Shown here one piece after another: positions 7,304 through 15,599 of a stretch of 25,997 nt of DNA; within the stretch, counting starts at the first letter, position 1, and each line of letters starts with the position of its first letter. The translations under genes were made by a program, and so were the position numbers. The notes beneath the pieces were generated by a model that saw only the letters and a program-made list of their open reading frames with translations, searched no databases and was not told where the DNA came from. Origin of the DNA: an uncultured Clostridium sp. (lineage in GTDB: Bacteria > Bacillota > Clostridia > Lachnospirales > Lachnospiraceae); assembly GCA_958442925.1 (NCBI GenBank), contig CAUCIO010000013.1, forward strand, positions 1 to 25,997, given 5' to 3'.

Positions 7304-8509
7304 ATGCTTACATCACTGGCATTTATTTTTCTGGCCGGATTGGCCATGGCGGGTATCTGCAGGAAGCTTGGGCTGCCCCGGATGATAGGAATGCTGTTTA
7401 CAGGCATCCTGCTGGGGCCTAATGTTTTAAATCTTCTGGATTCGTCCATTCTGCTGATTTCCCCGCAGCTTCGGCAGATGGCACTTATTATTATTCTGCT
7501 GAAAGCAGGGCTGTCCCTGAATCTGTCGGATCTGCGCCAGGTGGGCCGTCCTGCCGTTATGATGGCCTTTGTGCCGGCCAGCTTTGAGCTGCTGGCTTTT
7601 GTCTTGTGCGGGCCATTTATCCTGGGAATTTCTCATATTGAGGCAGCTTTGATGGGAGCTGTACTGGCGGCTGTTTCCCCGGCTGTGGTGATTCCGCGGA
7701 TGGTTCAGATGATGGATGAAAAATACGGAACGAATAAGAGTATTCCGCAAATGATTATGGCAGGAGCTTCCTGCGATGATATTTTTGTTATTGTGCTTTT
7801 TTCTACTTTCCTGGGCATGGCTCAGGGAGGAAGCGCCAGAGCAGCTGATTTTTTAAATATTCCTGTTTCCATTGTGCTGGGAATTCTTATGGGGGCTGGT
7901 TTCGGCTACGGGCTGAGTCTCTTTTTTGAGAGGGCCTATGAGAAAAAGTGCTGTATCAGGAACAGTATGAAGACAGTGATTGTGCTGGGAATGTCTTTCT
8001 TTCTCATGTCAATTGAGACCTGGCTGCAGGATATGGTTTCTGTTTCCGGCCTGTTAGCGGTAGTCAGCATGGCATGTGTCATTAAAATAAAAAGTGTGCC
8101 GATTGTATCAAGGCGTCTGTCTGAAAAGTTTGGAAAGCTGTGGATTGCAGCAGAGGTTATGCTGTTTGTTCTGGTAGGCGCGGCGGTAGATGTCCGCTAT
8201 ACACTGGATGCAGGAGCTGCCGCTGTTCTTATGATTGCCATTGCCCTGATATTCCGGGCGGCAGGAGTCTGCCTCTGCCTGGCAGGTACGAAGCTGAATC
8301 GGAAGGAGAGGCTGTTCAGCGTGATCGCCTATCTTCCCAAGGCCACTGTTCAGGCAGCCATTGGTTCGGTCCCTCTGGCAGCGGGACTGGCCTGCGGCCA
8401 GCTGGTACTGTCTGTGGCAGTGCTTTCTATCCTCATTACAGCGCCTCTGGGAGCAGTGGGAATGGATTTAACTTATAAAAGATGTCTGGAGAAGGAGAAA
8501 CTGACATGA
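7304..8509 (+). CDS. Cation/proton antiporter (Na+/H+ exchanger domain, CPA type)
   Basis: This 401-aa membrane protein has about 12 predicted helices and matches the cation:proton antiporter fold throughout. The N-terminal half contains GLPRMIGMLFTGILLGPNVL, typical of helices 1-2 in this family. Later come VLAAVSPAVVIPRM and the helix with GASCDDIFVIVLFS; the paired Asp is where electrogenic (CPA2/NapA-like) members bind ions. It would exchange Na+ or K+ for H+ across the cytoplasmic membrane. AGGAG (7291-7295) sets the start. Its stop overlaps the next gene's ATG (ATGA), so it is translationally coupled to an anion permease. Length is normal for the membrane domain; no C-terminal TrkA-type regulatory domain is present. 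Confidence 0.87.
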   Translation: MLTSLAFIFLAGLAMAGICRKLGLPRMIGMLFTGILLGPNVLNLLDSSILLISPQLRQMALIIILLKAGLSLNLSDLRQVGRPAVMMAFVPASFELLAFVLCGPFILGISHIEAALMGAVLAAVSPAVVIPRMVQMMDEKYGTNKSIPQMIMAGASCDDIFVIVLFSTFLGMAQGGSARAADFLNIPVSIVLGILMGAGFGYGLSLFFERAYEKKCCIRNSMKTVIVLGMSFFLMSIETWLQDMVSVSGLLAVVSMACVIKIKSVPIVSRRLSEKFGKLWIAAEVMLFVLVGAAVDVRYTLDAGAAAVLMIAIALIFRAAGVCLCLAGTKLNRKERLFSVIAYLPKATVQAAIGSVPLAAGLACGQLVLSVAVLSILITAPLGAVGMDLTYKRCLEKEKLT

Positions 8510-9642
8510 CAAGCACATGGATCACAAAGATAAAGGAATTTTTAAAACAGGAGACGGTTCTGGCTGTCTCCTGTTTTCTGGCGATTGCTTCCTGCTTTCT
8601 GGTGAAGCCGGACAGGGGGTATCTGAACTATTTTTCTTCTAATATAGGAACGATTATTGTCCTGTTCTGTCTGATGACAGTGGTGGCAGGGCTGAGCAGC
8701 CTGGGGGCATTCCGGTATGTGGGAGAACGGCTTCTGGAGAGGATTCACTCAGAGCGGGGAATTGTATTTCTGCTGGTTTTTCTGTGTTTTTTCGGAAGTA
8801 TGTTTATTACCAACGATGTGGCCCTGATTACCTTTGTTCCCTTTGGAATTATGATTCTTAAAATGGCCGGGATGACCGGGCGGCTGTGCCGTATTGTTAC
8901 CTTTATGACGATTGCCGCAAATCTGGGAAGTATGTTTACGCCTATGGGAAATCCCCAGAATCTGTATCTGTACAGTATTTCAGGAATGACATTTACAGAA
9001 TTTTTAAGGCTGATGCTGCCTTATACGGCGGGAGCAGCGCTTTTTTTGTGCCTGTGTGTTTTCTTTGGAGCAGGAAAAGAGAAGGTCTGCGTTTCTGTAG
9101 GGGAGCAGACAAAACGGCCGGAGGTTCCAGGAACCGTTTATTATCTGCTGCTGTTTTTTATCTGTCTGCAGACTGTAAGCGGCAGTCTTCCGTCTCCTGG
9201 CCTTCTTCTGATTATCCTGGCAGCTGTCATGCACCGGGACAGAAGGCTCTTTAAAAAGGTGGATTATTCCCTGCTTCTGACATTTTTGTTTTTCTTTGTC
9301 TTTATTGGAAATATGAACCGTTTTCCGCCGTTTCGGCAATTTGTGGTTCGCCTGATTACAGGACATGAAATGGCAGCTTCCATCGGCATCAGCCAGGTGG
9401 TAAGCAATGTGCCTGCGGCCCTGCTTTTGTCTAATTTTACGGATCAGTGGAAAGCTCTCATAATAGGAACGAATCTGGGCGGCCTGGGGACGCTGATTGC
9501 GTCCATGGCCAGTCTTATCTCCTATAAGCAGGTGGCGGCTGAATATCCGGAGAAGAAGGGGCGCTACCTGGCAGTATTTACCTGGTGGAACCTGCTGTTT
9601 CTGGCAGCGCTTGCAGGCCTTGCATGTGTATGGGGGGCATAG
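8506..9642 (+). CDS. Anion permease of the SLC13/ArsB-NhaD superfamily
   Basis: The 378-aa polytopic protein has two half-repeat hairpins: FGSMFITNDVALITFVPFGI and SQVVSNVPAALLLSN. It also has NLGSMFTPMGNPQNLYLYS, the GNPQN sequence found in ArsB, NhaD and citrate-type carriers. The ATG at 8506 is favoured: GAAGGAG (8491-8497) lies 8 bases upstream and the codon overlaps the antiporter stop. The frame is open from 8482, but that ATG has no ribosome site. At 378 aa it is somewhat short for the superfamily. Coupling to a cation/proton antiporter suggests that the two together handle an anion and its counter-ion, but the substrate is unknown. Confidence 0.83.
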   Translation: MTSTWITKIKEFLKQETVLAVSCFLAIASCFLVKPDRGYLNYFSSNIGTIIVLFCLMTVVAGLSSLGAFRYVGERLLERIHSERGIVFLLVFLCFFGSMFITNDVALITFVPFGIMILKMAGMTGRLCRIVTFMTIAANLGSMFTPMGNPQNLYLYSISGMTFTEFLRLMLPYTAGAALFLCLCVFFGAGKEKVCVSVGEQTKRPEVPGTVYYLLLFFICLQTVSGSLPSPGLLLIILAAVMHRDRRLFKKVDYSLLLTFLFFFVFIGNMNRFPPFRQFVVRLITGHEMAASIGISQVVSNVPAALLLSNFTDQWKALIIGTNLGGLGTLIASMASLISYKQVAAEYPEKKGRYLAVFTWWNLLFLAALAGLACVWGA

Positions 9643-9702
9643 GAATCTGGAGTGAGCAGCCGGCCCAAGGCGTCCGGCTGGCAGAGTACTGTGAAAGAAA
9701 GC

Positions 9703-9728
9703 AGCAGGATACCTGCTCTGCAGGTATC
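9703..9728. repeat. Overlapping inverted repeats upstream of the regulator gene
   Basis: GATACCTGC (9708-9716) and GCAGGTATC (9720-9728) form a perfect 9-bp stem with a 3-base loop. AGCAGG (9703-9708) and CCTGCT (9712-9717) form a mutually exclusive 6-bp stem. No T-run follows. The site lies 38 bases before the regulator start and could be an operator or an RNA switch controlling its synthesis. Confidence 0.45.
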
Positions 9729-9765
9729 TGGAAGGACATATCATTATGAAATGGAGAACAGGTTT

Positions 9766-11367
9766 ATGCAGCTCATGCTTATCAGCCACGAGAGAAATAC
9801 CATACGCGCTCTGAAAATTGCCCTCAGCAACACCGTAGAGGATCTGGTGCAGATTTCATCTGTTTACAGCCGGGAACAGGCCGTCTCTCAGATAAAAAAA
9901 GAACCGGCGGGACTGATTGTCTGTGATGCCGATATGCCGGGAAACGAGGGGCTTGAAGCTTTGAAAGAGCTTCGCAGCCAGAACTACCGGGGAGGTATTA
10001 TTTTAATCAGCTCCTCCTGCGGCCCTGAGCTTACCAGGCAGGCTTTGCAGCTGGAAGCGGGAGATTTTCTTTTAAAGCCGATAGAGGAAAGCCGCCTGAA
10101 GGAGGCGGTGAAGGGAGTTCTTGCAAGGCAGAGAAAGCGGGAAGAGGAAGAACTGAAAAAGGAGTATGGAGACTGCTGGATGGAAAATCATATGGCCATC
10201 AAGGAGCTCTTCTGGAAGGATGTATGTCTGGGCAGAATCCGCAGCGATCCGGAGGTGATCGCCCAAAAGGCCCATGGATGCAACATACGCCTGGATGCAG
10301 ATGCCCGCTATCGGATGGTACTGATTACCATTAAAAATGTGGAGGAGGTACAGAAACGCTGGGGAGAGGAACTGTGTCAGTCTGCCATTCAGAATCTGGC
10401 TAAGGGAGTGGTAAAGGGAAACGTCCAGACCAGCCAGGTCATTGTTATTTACACCAGGGTAGTGGTGATTTTAGATGAAAAAGAGGGAGAACGATTTCGG
10501 GAAATTGGACCAGATCTGGTGGAACGGTGCCGGGATATGTTTGGCGCTCAGATCCTGTGTTATGTCAGTGAGGACATTTTTTGTGAAGAGATGGAAAAAA
10601 CATATTCCCGGCTGCTGCGATTCAGCAAAGACGATGTGCTCTGTCAGGAAAGCATTCAGTATGTGCTGCGGCAGGGTGGAGAGAAGGTGGAGGGAGACAG
10701 GTGTCTGAAAGAGCGGATTATCCTGCCCTCTGACTGGGGAGAACTGATTTTTGCCGGTCAGACAGATGGTCTGGTAGAAAAAATCCGCCGTTTTCTGGTA
10801 GAACAGGCCAAGAAGAAACGGCTGGACGAGATGAGCTTCAGAATTCTGCAGCAGGATATTCTGCAGATGTTCTTTGCCTGCATGGAGTACAGGGAAATCA
10901 AGGCACATCAGCTGTTTGAGGATCAGGAGATCTATCAGCACTACAAGACAGCCTGTTTTTCCATTGATGGTATGTGCCGCTGGATCCGTATGTGTATGGA
11001 ACTGATCACACGCCTTTCTTTTCCGGATGGAAACAGCAGCGGGACAGAGCTGGCAGGCCGTATTAAGGGAATGATCAAGCAGAATTTAAAAACGGGAATC
11101 AGCCGAAAGGAAATTGCCGGAGAACTGAACCTGAATCCTGATTATGTCAATCGTATCTTTAAAAAGGAAACAGGAATGACAGTAAAAGAATATGCGATCA
11201 AAAAGAGAATGAAGCAGGCAGAATATCTGCTGAAGAATTCCGACCTGCCGGTCAGCGGGATTGCTGCTGAGGTAGGATATGATAATTTTTCTCATTTTAT
11301 CCGTATGTTCCGCAAGGAGACAGGATATACTCCCAAGCAGTACAAAAAGAGGTTTCGGGAAGTATAA
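9766..11367 (+). CDS. YesN-like response-regulator-type AraC-family transcription factor with degenerate receiver
   Basis: The 533-aa protein has an N-terminal receiver-like domain (1-115), a long middle region and a C-terminal AraC-type pair of helix-turn-helices (about 430-530; RKEIAGELNLNPDYVNRIF and VSGIAAEVGYDNFSHFIRMF). The receiver keeps the phosphoacceptor Asp (VCDADMPG, D54), Ser83/84 and Lys (LLKPIEE, K104). The acidic pair normally at the end of strand 1 (VDDE) is replaced by ISHER, so Mg2+-dependent phosphorylation is doubtful. No histidine kinase is adjacent. The start is uncertain: GGAG (9753-9756) suits ATG 9766, while ATG 9751 and GTG 9652 are in frame but less well supported. 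Such proteins commonly activate sugar ABC operons, and one follows. Phased direct repeats in front of that operon are candidate sites. Confidence 0.85.
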   Translation: MQLMLISHERNTIRALKIALSNTVEDLVQISSVYSREQAVSQIKKEPAGLIVCDADMPGNEGLEALKELRSQNYRGGIILISSSCGPELTRQALQLEAGDFLLKPIEESRLKEAVKGVLARQRKREEEELKKEYGDCWMENHMAIKELFWKDVCLGRIRSDPEVIAQKAHGCNIRLDADARYRMVLITIKNVEEVQKRWGEELCQSAIQNLAKGVVKGNVQTSQVIVIYTRVVVILDEKEGERFREIGPDLVERCRDMFGAQILCYVSEDIFCEEMEKTYSRLLRFSKDDVLCQESIQYVLRQGGEKVEGDRCLKERIILPSDWGELIFAGQTDGLVEKIRRFLVEQAKKKRLDEMSFRILQQDILQMFFACMEYREIKAHQLFEDQEIYQHYKTACFSIDGMCRWIRMCMELITRLSFPDGNSSGTELAGRIKGMIKQNLKTGISRKEIAGELNLNPDYVNRIFKKETGMTVKEYAIKKRMKQAEYLLKNSDLPVSGIAAEVGYDNFSHFIRMFRKETGYTPKQYKKRFREV

Positions 11368-11390
11368 GTCTGATAAATACAATAATATCG

Positions 11391-11439
11391 AAAAAGTGCT
11401 ATTTATGTGGAGAAATGAAATTATAAATAGCACTTTTTT
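11391..11439 (+). terminator. Intrinsic terminator after the regulator gene
   Basis: A 16-bp perfect stem, left arm 11391-11406 (AAAAAGTGCTATTTAT) and right arm 11423-11438, is closed by a 16-base loop and ends in a six-T run (11434-11439). The A/T symmetry lets it work in both directions. It separates the regulator from the HAD-ABC operon. Confidence 0.88.
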
Positions 11440-11469
11440 ATTATATTTGTAAAATCAGAGAGATAAAAA

Positions 11470-11501
11470 AGTCGAAAAAGTGATAAAAATAGTCGGAAGA
11501 G
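11470..11501 (+). promoter_or_regulatory. Direct repeats, candidate operator of the AraC-type regulator
   Basis: AGTCGAAAAAG (11470-11480) and AGTCGGAAGAG (11491-11501) are spaced exactly 21 bp, two helical turns, as half-sites of AraC-family proteins usually are. A further exact copy of the 11-mer TCGAAAAAGTG starts at 11388, which is 84 bp (four times 21) before the copy at 11472. The pair ends just upstream of the weak -35 of the HAD-ABC promoter, a class II activator position. Binding by the neighbouring regulator is inferred. Confidence 0.5.
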
Positions 11502-11504
11502 AGA

Positions 11505-11533
11505 AAGACGCAGAGGTGAAAATTCAATATAAT
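11505..11533 (+). promoter_or_regulatory. Candidate promoter of the HAD-ABC-nucleoside hydrolase operon
   Basis: A consensus -10 TATAAT (11528-11533) lies 17 bases from a poor -35 (AAGACG, 11505-11510; three of six matches). A good -10 with a poor -35 next to direct repeats is typical of activator-dependent promoters. Confidence 0.5.
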
Positions 11534-11584
11534 TAAGAAGAAAAAAGCTTTATAAAGGTTTGAACCGGCAGATGGGAGGCAGAT

Positions 11585-12403
11585 ATGGCAGATATCAGTT
11601 CAAAGGTGCGCCTGGTAGTCAGTGATGTGGACGGAACCCTGGTTGGCGCAGACTGCGTGATGGGCGAAGGGATCAGACAGCTTTCACAGCTGCTTTCCGA
11701 GAATCACATCGCCTTTACACTGGCCAGCGGGAGACCGGTGGGAATGCTGGAAGAGTACAGAAAAGCTCTTGGAATCACGCTTCCGGTGGTGGCGTCTAAT
11801 GGAGCAGCAGGCCACGACGGAGAGAAATTCATCTGGGAGGAGCTTCTTCCAACGGAAGCAGTAAAACGTACGGCAGAGGAGGCAGATCGAATGGGGCTGG
11901 CTGTGTTCCTGACAGATGAGACTACAGAGGGCGTTTACCGGCAGAATGATTACATCCGCCGGAAATCACAGGAAAGCGGCCTGTATAAACATCTGATCCA
12001 TCCAAAAGGAGAGGAATGGGACAGAACCAGGCTTCAGAAGCTGATGATTATTGACCCGGACAGTCCTGGCCGGTGTGACAGAATCCGCCCTCTTCTTGAG
12101 GAGGGAAAAAACAGGATTCATGTAGTCCGGTACGGAAGCCGCTGCTTTGAGGCTATGCCTGAGGGATGCAGCAAGGGAACCGGCATTGCAAAGCTTGCGA
12201 AATATCTGGGAATCAGCCAGAAGGAGATTCTGGTGATCGGTGACAATGCCAATGATCTGGATATGTTTTCTGCCGCAGGGTTCAGGGCAGCTGTGGGAAA
12301 CGCTGAGGCAGTTCTGAAAGAGCAGGCAGATTATGTCTGTCAGGGGGAGACTGTTTACGGTGTGATCGAGGCGGTAAAGCGCTTTTGTGAATCAGTTTAT
12401 TAG
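11585..12403 (+). CDS. HAD-superfamily Cof-type phosphatase (IIB)
   Basis: This 272-aa protein has the four HAD motifs: nucleophile DxD in VVSDVDGTLV (D14, D16), Ser and following Arg in LASGRPVG, a C-terminal Lys, and GDNANDLDMF with the metal-binding Asp residues. The large cap inserted between motifs II and III is typical of Cof/YbiV-type sugar phosphatases, which dephosphorylate sugar phosphates and nucleotides in the cytosol. GGAGG (11575-11579) precedes the ATG by 5 bases. It is the first gene of the operon and lies 15 bases before the permease. With a nucleoside hydrolase and sugar isomerase downstream it may remove phosphate from a pentose or other sugar phosphate. The exact substrate cannot be read from sequence. 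Confidence 0.88.
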   Translation: MADISSKVRLVVSDVDGTLVGADCVMGEGIRQLSQLLSENHIAFTLASGRPVGMLEEYRKALGITLPVVASNGAAGHDGEKFIWEELLPTEAVKRTAEEADRMGLAVFLTDETTEGVYRQNDYIRRKSQESGLYKHLIHPKGEEWDRTRLQKLMIIDPDSPGRCDRIRPLLEEGKNRIHVVRYGSRCFEAMPEGCSKGTGIAKLAKYLGISQKEILVIGDNANDLDMFSAAGFRAAVGNAEAVLKEQADYVCQGETVYGVIEAVKRFCESVY

Positions 12404-12418
12404 TGGAGGAACAATGGA

Positions 12419-13285
12419 GTGAAAAAATCGGTTCTAAAAAAGGCAGAGCCATATTTGTGGCTTTTGCCGGCATTTATCCTATTTAGTGTATTTACGTTTT
12501 ATCCGTTTCTGGTAACGGTGTTTAAGAGTCTTTTTATCGTGGACTCCTATGGAAACTTAAAGCGGTTTGTAGGGCTTGAGAATTACGCCTATATTTTTCA
12601 GGATAAGGTATTTATAAAATCCATCATAAATACTATTCTTTTCACCCTGCTGACAGTCCCTGTTTCCAAGATGCTGGGACTTCTTCTGGCGCTGTTAGCC
12701 AATAAGAGGAGAAAGACATCGGCTTTCTACGAGGCTTCCTTTGCCGTTCCCATGGCTATGGCCTCCTCGGTGACAGCCATGATTTTCCAGCTGCTCTTTG
12801 TACCGAGCCTGGGATTTATTAATGGTGTGTTCGGACTGGACATTCAGTGGCTCAATGATCCGAAATTTGCCCTGCTGTCTATCGCCATTGTACAGATCTG
12901 GCTGTCCACAGGCTATGCGTTTATCTTCCTTTTATCGGCAGTCAGAGGAATTTCGCAGGATATCATTGAAAGCGCGTCCTTAGAGGGAGCAACGCCCCTT
13001 CAGATGCTTTTGAAGATTTATCTGCCTCTCACCTCGCCGACCATGTTTTACCTGATTATTACAGATATTTCTTTCAGCGTCATGATGATGAGCCTTTCTA
13101 ACGTCCTGACAAACGGAGGACCGCAGAACTCTACGATTACCATGATGCAGTATATTTACAAACAGATTTCCGGCACAGCCAACTATACGAATGCCAATCC
13201 GGCGGCGATTGTTGCGTTCCTGATTGCGTTTGCGGCTACTATGGCCGGTTTTGCGTGGGAGAAGAAAGGAGTACATTATCAATGA
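12419..13285 (+). CDS. ABC sugar transporter permease, CUT1 family (MalF/UgpA-like)
   Basis: This is a 288-aa membrane permease with about six helices. The cytoplasmic EAA loop, which docks the ATPase, is IIESASLEGATPLQMLLKIY. The N-terminus (KKAEPYLWLLPAFILFSVF) is typical of UgpA/MsmF-like proteins. It starts at GTG 12419 with GGAGG (12405-12409) 9 bases upstream. An ATG at 12414 between them opens only a two-codon frame (Met-Glu-stop) overlapping the GTG, an unusual overlap that may tune initiation. The stop overlaps the next permease start (ATGA). It pairs with the second permease and the lipoprotein. No ATPase is encoded in the operon, so a shared MsmX/MsmK-type ATPase is presumably used. 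Confidence 0.9.
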   Translation: MKKSVLKKAEPYLWLLPAFILFSVFTFYPFLVTVFKSLFIVDSYGNLKRFVGLENYAYIFQDKVFIKSIINTILFTLLTVPVSKMLGLLLALLANKRRKTSAFYEASFAVPMAMASSVTAMIFQLLFVPSLGFINGVFGLDIQWLNDPKFALLSIAIVQIWLSTGYAFIFLLSAVRGISQDIIESASLEGATPLQMLLKIYLPLTSPTMFYLIITDISFSVMMMSLSNVLTNGGPQNSTITMMQYIYKQISGTANYTNANPAAIVAFLIAFAATMAGFAWEKKGVHYQ

Positions 13286-14106
13286 GAAAGAAGACCATGT
13301 ATGACATATTGATTCAGGCGGTCTGTATTTTCTTCGCCCTGTTGATATTATTTCCGATTCTTTATGCTGCCTCTGTATCTTTTATGGAGCAGAAGGACGT
13401 TCTGTCCTCTCCGCCGAATCTTCTGCCGCCTAAGGTGACTCTGGAAAACTATAAAACGGCATTTTCCAGAACCATGCTGCTGCGCTATATGCTGAACTCT
13501 TTTATCGTAGCGTCTGTCTGCAGTGTGGCCAGAATGGTGACAGCTACAATGGCTGCCTTTGCCTTCTCATTTTTTGAGTTTAAGGGAAAGAAGCTGCTGT
13601 TTACGTTGACAATGGCTACTATTATGATTCCGCCGGATGTGCTGATTGTATCTAACTTCACTACTATCAGCCGGATGGGACTGATTAATACCTATGCGGG
13701 AATGTGCTCCATTTTCCTGGTATCGGCGACCAATGTATTTCTGCTTCGCCAGTTTTATCTCTCCTTTGTCAAATCATTAAAGGAGGCGGCCTATGTGGAC
13801 GGCTGCGGCAACGTGAGATTTTTCCTCTGGGTTCTGCTTCCGGCCAGCAAGCCGATTATGGTAACGGTATTCCTCTCCTCCTTTGTCAGCGTGTGGAACC
13901 AGTATGTATGGCCCATGCTTGTCACTAACAGGAACGAGATGCGTACCATCCAGGTGGGAATTACTATGCTGAAAGACAGGGAGTCTGCTATTTTCGGCCC
14001 GGTTATGGCCGGTGTTATTGTAGCTCTTCTGCCGACAGTGCTTCTGTTCCTGATTTTCCAGAGAAAGATTGTCAGCGGAATGATGAGCGGTTCTGTAAAG
14101 GAATAG
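13282..14106 (+). CDS. ABC sugar transporter permease, CUT1 family (MalG/UgpE-like)
   Basis: This 274-aa permease has six predicted helices and the EAA loop LKEAAYVDGCGNVRFFLWVL, the second member of the CUT1 heterodimer. The start is taken at ATG 13282, which overlaps the stop of the first permease and has AAAGGAG (13265-13271) 10 bases upstream. The frame is open from 13255 without a ribosome site. It imports sugars or glycosides across the cytoplasmic membrane together with the binding protein at 14229. Confidence 0.9.
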   Translation: MRKKTMYDILIQAVCIFFALLILFPILYAASVSFMEQKDVLSSPPNLLPPKVTLENYKTAFSRTMLLRYMLNSFIVASVCSVARMVTATMAAFAFSFFEFKGKKLLFTLTMATIMIPPDVLIVSNFTTISRMGLINTYAGMCSIFLVSATNVFLLRQFYLSFVKSLKEAAYVDGCGNVRFFLWVLLPASKPIMVTVFLSSFVSVWNQYVWPMLVTNRNEMRTIQVGITMLKDRESAIFGPVMAGVIVALLPTVLLFLIFQRKIVSGMMSGSVKE

Positions 14107-14228
14107 AAGAAAGGCCGGATAAAACGGAAATCAAATATAATATAAAATAAATTATAAACAGAAGAGAAAAAATAAATAAAATAAAAAATCTAAACAGATT
14201 AGAAAATTCATACAAGGAGGATAAGAAC

Positions 14229-15593
14229 ATGAAGTTAAAGAAAATGACAGCGGCAGCAGCTGCAGGAGTCATGGCGTTAAGCCTTGCAGGCTGTGCAGGC
14301 GGCTCAGGAGACAGCGCAGATAAGAATGCTGCTGTGGGAACCGTTAATGAGGATGGAACAAGGGAGGTTGTGTTCTGGCACTCTATGGACGGTGTGTATG
14401 GAGAGATTACCCAGAAGCAGGTAGATCAGTTCAACGAGACAGTTGGAAAGGAAAAGAAGATCCATGTAACTCCTGTATTTCAGAACTGGCCTGGAACTGA
14501 GGCGCTGACAGCTGCTATGTCCACAGATGACGTGGAAAATATGCCTGACGTAATTCAGCTGTACGGCGAGCATGTAAGCCTGGTGAGAGATTATGAGCGC
14601 CTTGTCACAGCTGAGGAAATGCTGGCTGGCGAGGGCAATTCCGTTTCCAAGGAGGATCTGATTCCCAATGCGGTTTCTTCCTTCTCTATTAACGGAAAGC
14701 TGGCTGGACTTCCCTGGAGTACCTCCACACTGCTTCTCTACTACAACCAGGACTATCTGGATCAGATCGGAGCAGAGGTTCCTCAGACGATTGACGAGAT
14801 GGCTGCTGTTTTAGGACAGTTAAAGGATGAGACAGAGGCAGAGTACGGCTTAAATGTAAGAGTCAGCCTGTTTGAGCTGGGCAACTGGATTGCAACTCAG
14901 GGAGAAGGAACCTATCTGGGAGACAATGAGAGCGGACACAGCGATAAGATGAAGACAATCGCCTGCGAGGAGGCTCTTGACAAATATCTGGCTGAGTGGC
15001 AGAAGATTGTAGATACAGGAGCCTACAAGCCTTCCAATGACTCTATTAATGAGGAGTTTGCCCAGGGAATGAATGCCATGGCTATTATGAGCAGTTCCCG
15101 TATTCCTACGATCAAAGATTTAGTAGGGGACAGCTTTAACTGGGGAGTAGCCCAGATTCCGCTGGTATCTTCTGATGATATCGGAGGAGCTTACCCGAGC
15201 GGTTCCGGCCTTTTTATGTTAAACAGGGGTGATGAGGAGACTGTAAAGGCGGCCTGGGAGTTTGAGCAGTACATGGTTTCACCTGAGGCTCAGGCTATGT
15301 GGTTAGACGGAGCGGGATATATTCCGGTTAATAAAAACAGCGCAGAGCTTGAAAGCTATCAGACAGCTATTTCAGAGACTCCGCAGTTAGCAGTTCCGGG
15401 TGAGGTAATGATGAGAGCCAACGAAGCTGTTCTGGCGCCGTTTGTGCCTAACTCTGATGCAGTAGATACAACGATCAAGGACGCAATGCTGATGTTTGGA
15501 AACGGACAGGCTTCCGCAGAGGATACAAAGACGGCGATTGTGGACGGCTGCAATCAGATTTTCAATGATTATTACCGGGCAAACGGAGAATAG
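14229..15593 (+). CDS. ABC transporter solute-binding lipoprotein (UgpB/MalE-like, CUT1)
   Basis: This 454-aa protein starts with a lipoprotein signal peptide: basic MKLKKM, an alanine-rich core, and lipobox SLAGC with the acylated Cys at 22. The mature part has family-typical segments, including EVVFWHSMDG near the N-terminus and a WEFEQYMVSPEAQAMW stretch in the C-lobe. It would be anchored outside the membrane and deliver a sugar or glycoside to the two permeases. AAGGAGG 10 bases upstream sets the start. It lies third in the ABC set, after both permeases and a 122-base AT-rich gap; in most CUT1 operons the binding protein comes first. The ligand is unknown, but the nucleoside hydrolase directly behind hints at a ribosyl compound. 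Confidence 0.92.
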   Translation: MKLKKMTAAAAAGVMALSLAGCAGGSGDSADKNAAVGTVNEDGTREVVFWHSMDGVYGEITQKQVDQFNETVGKEKKIHVTPVFQNWPGTEALTAAMSTDDVENMPDVIQLYGEHVSLVRDYERLVTAEEMLAGEGNSVSKEDLIPNAVSSFSINGKLAGLPWSTSTLLLYYNQDYLDQIGAEVPQTIDEMAAVLGQLKDETEAEYGLNVRVSLFELGNWIATQGEGTYLGDNESGHSDKMKTIACEEALDKYLAEWQKIVDTGAYKPSNDSINEEFAQGMNAMAIMSSSRIPTIKDLVGDSFNWGVAQIPLVSSDDIGGAYPSGSGLFMLNRGDEETVKAAWEFEQYMVSPEAQAMWLDGAGYIPVNKNSAELESYQTAISETPQLAVPGEVMMRANEAVLAPFVPNSDAVDTTIKDAMLMFGNGQASAEDTKTAIVDGCNQIFNDYYRANGE

Positions 15594-15599
15594 AACAGT

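Noticed and set aside
9601..9616. TGGCAGCGCTTGCA as a second sigma-54 promoter before the regulator
   Set aside because: GG and GC are separated by 8 rather than 10 bases, and the site lies in the permease coding end.
9004..9789. Minus-strand frame of 261 codons
   Set aside because: Antisense to the permease and regulator start; composition rich in Cys, Gln and Arg, with no domain or ribosome site. It is a shadow of the real genes.
14107..14228. Internal promoter before the binding-protein gene
   Set aside because: TATAAT occurs at 14136-14141, but no acceptable -35 lies 16-18 bases upstream (GGCCGG at 17), and the spacer is A/T-only, so such matches are expected by chance.
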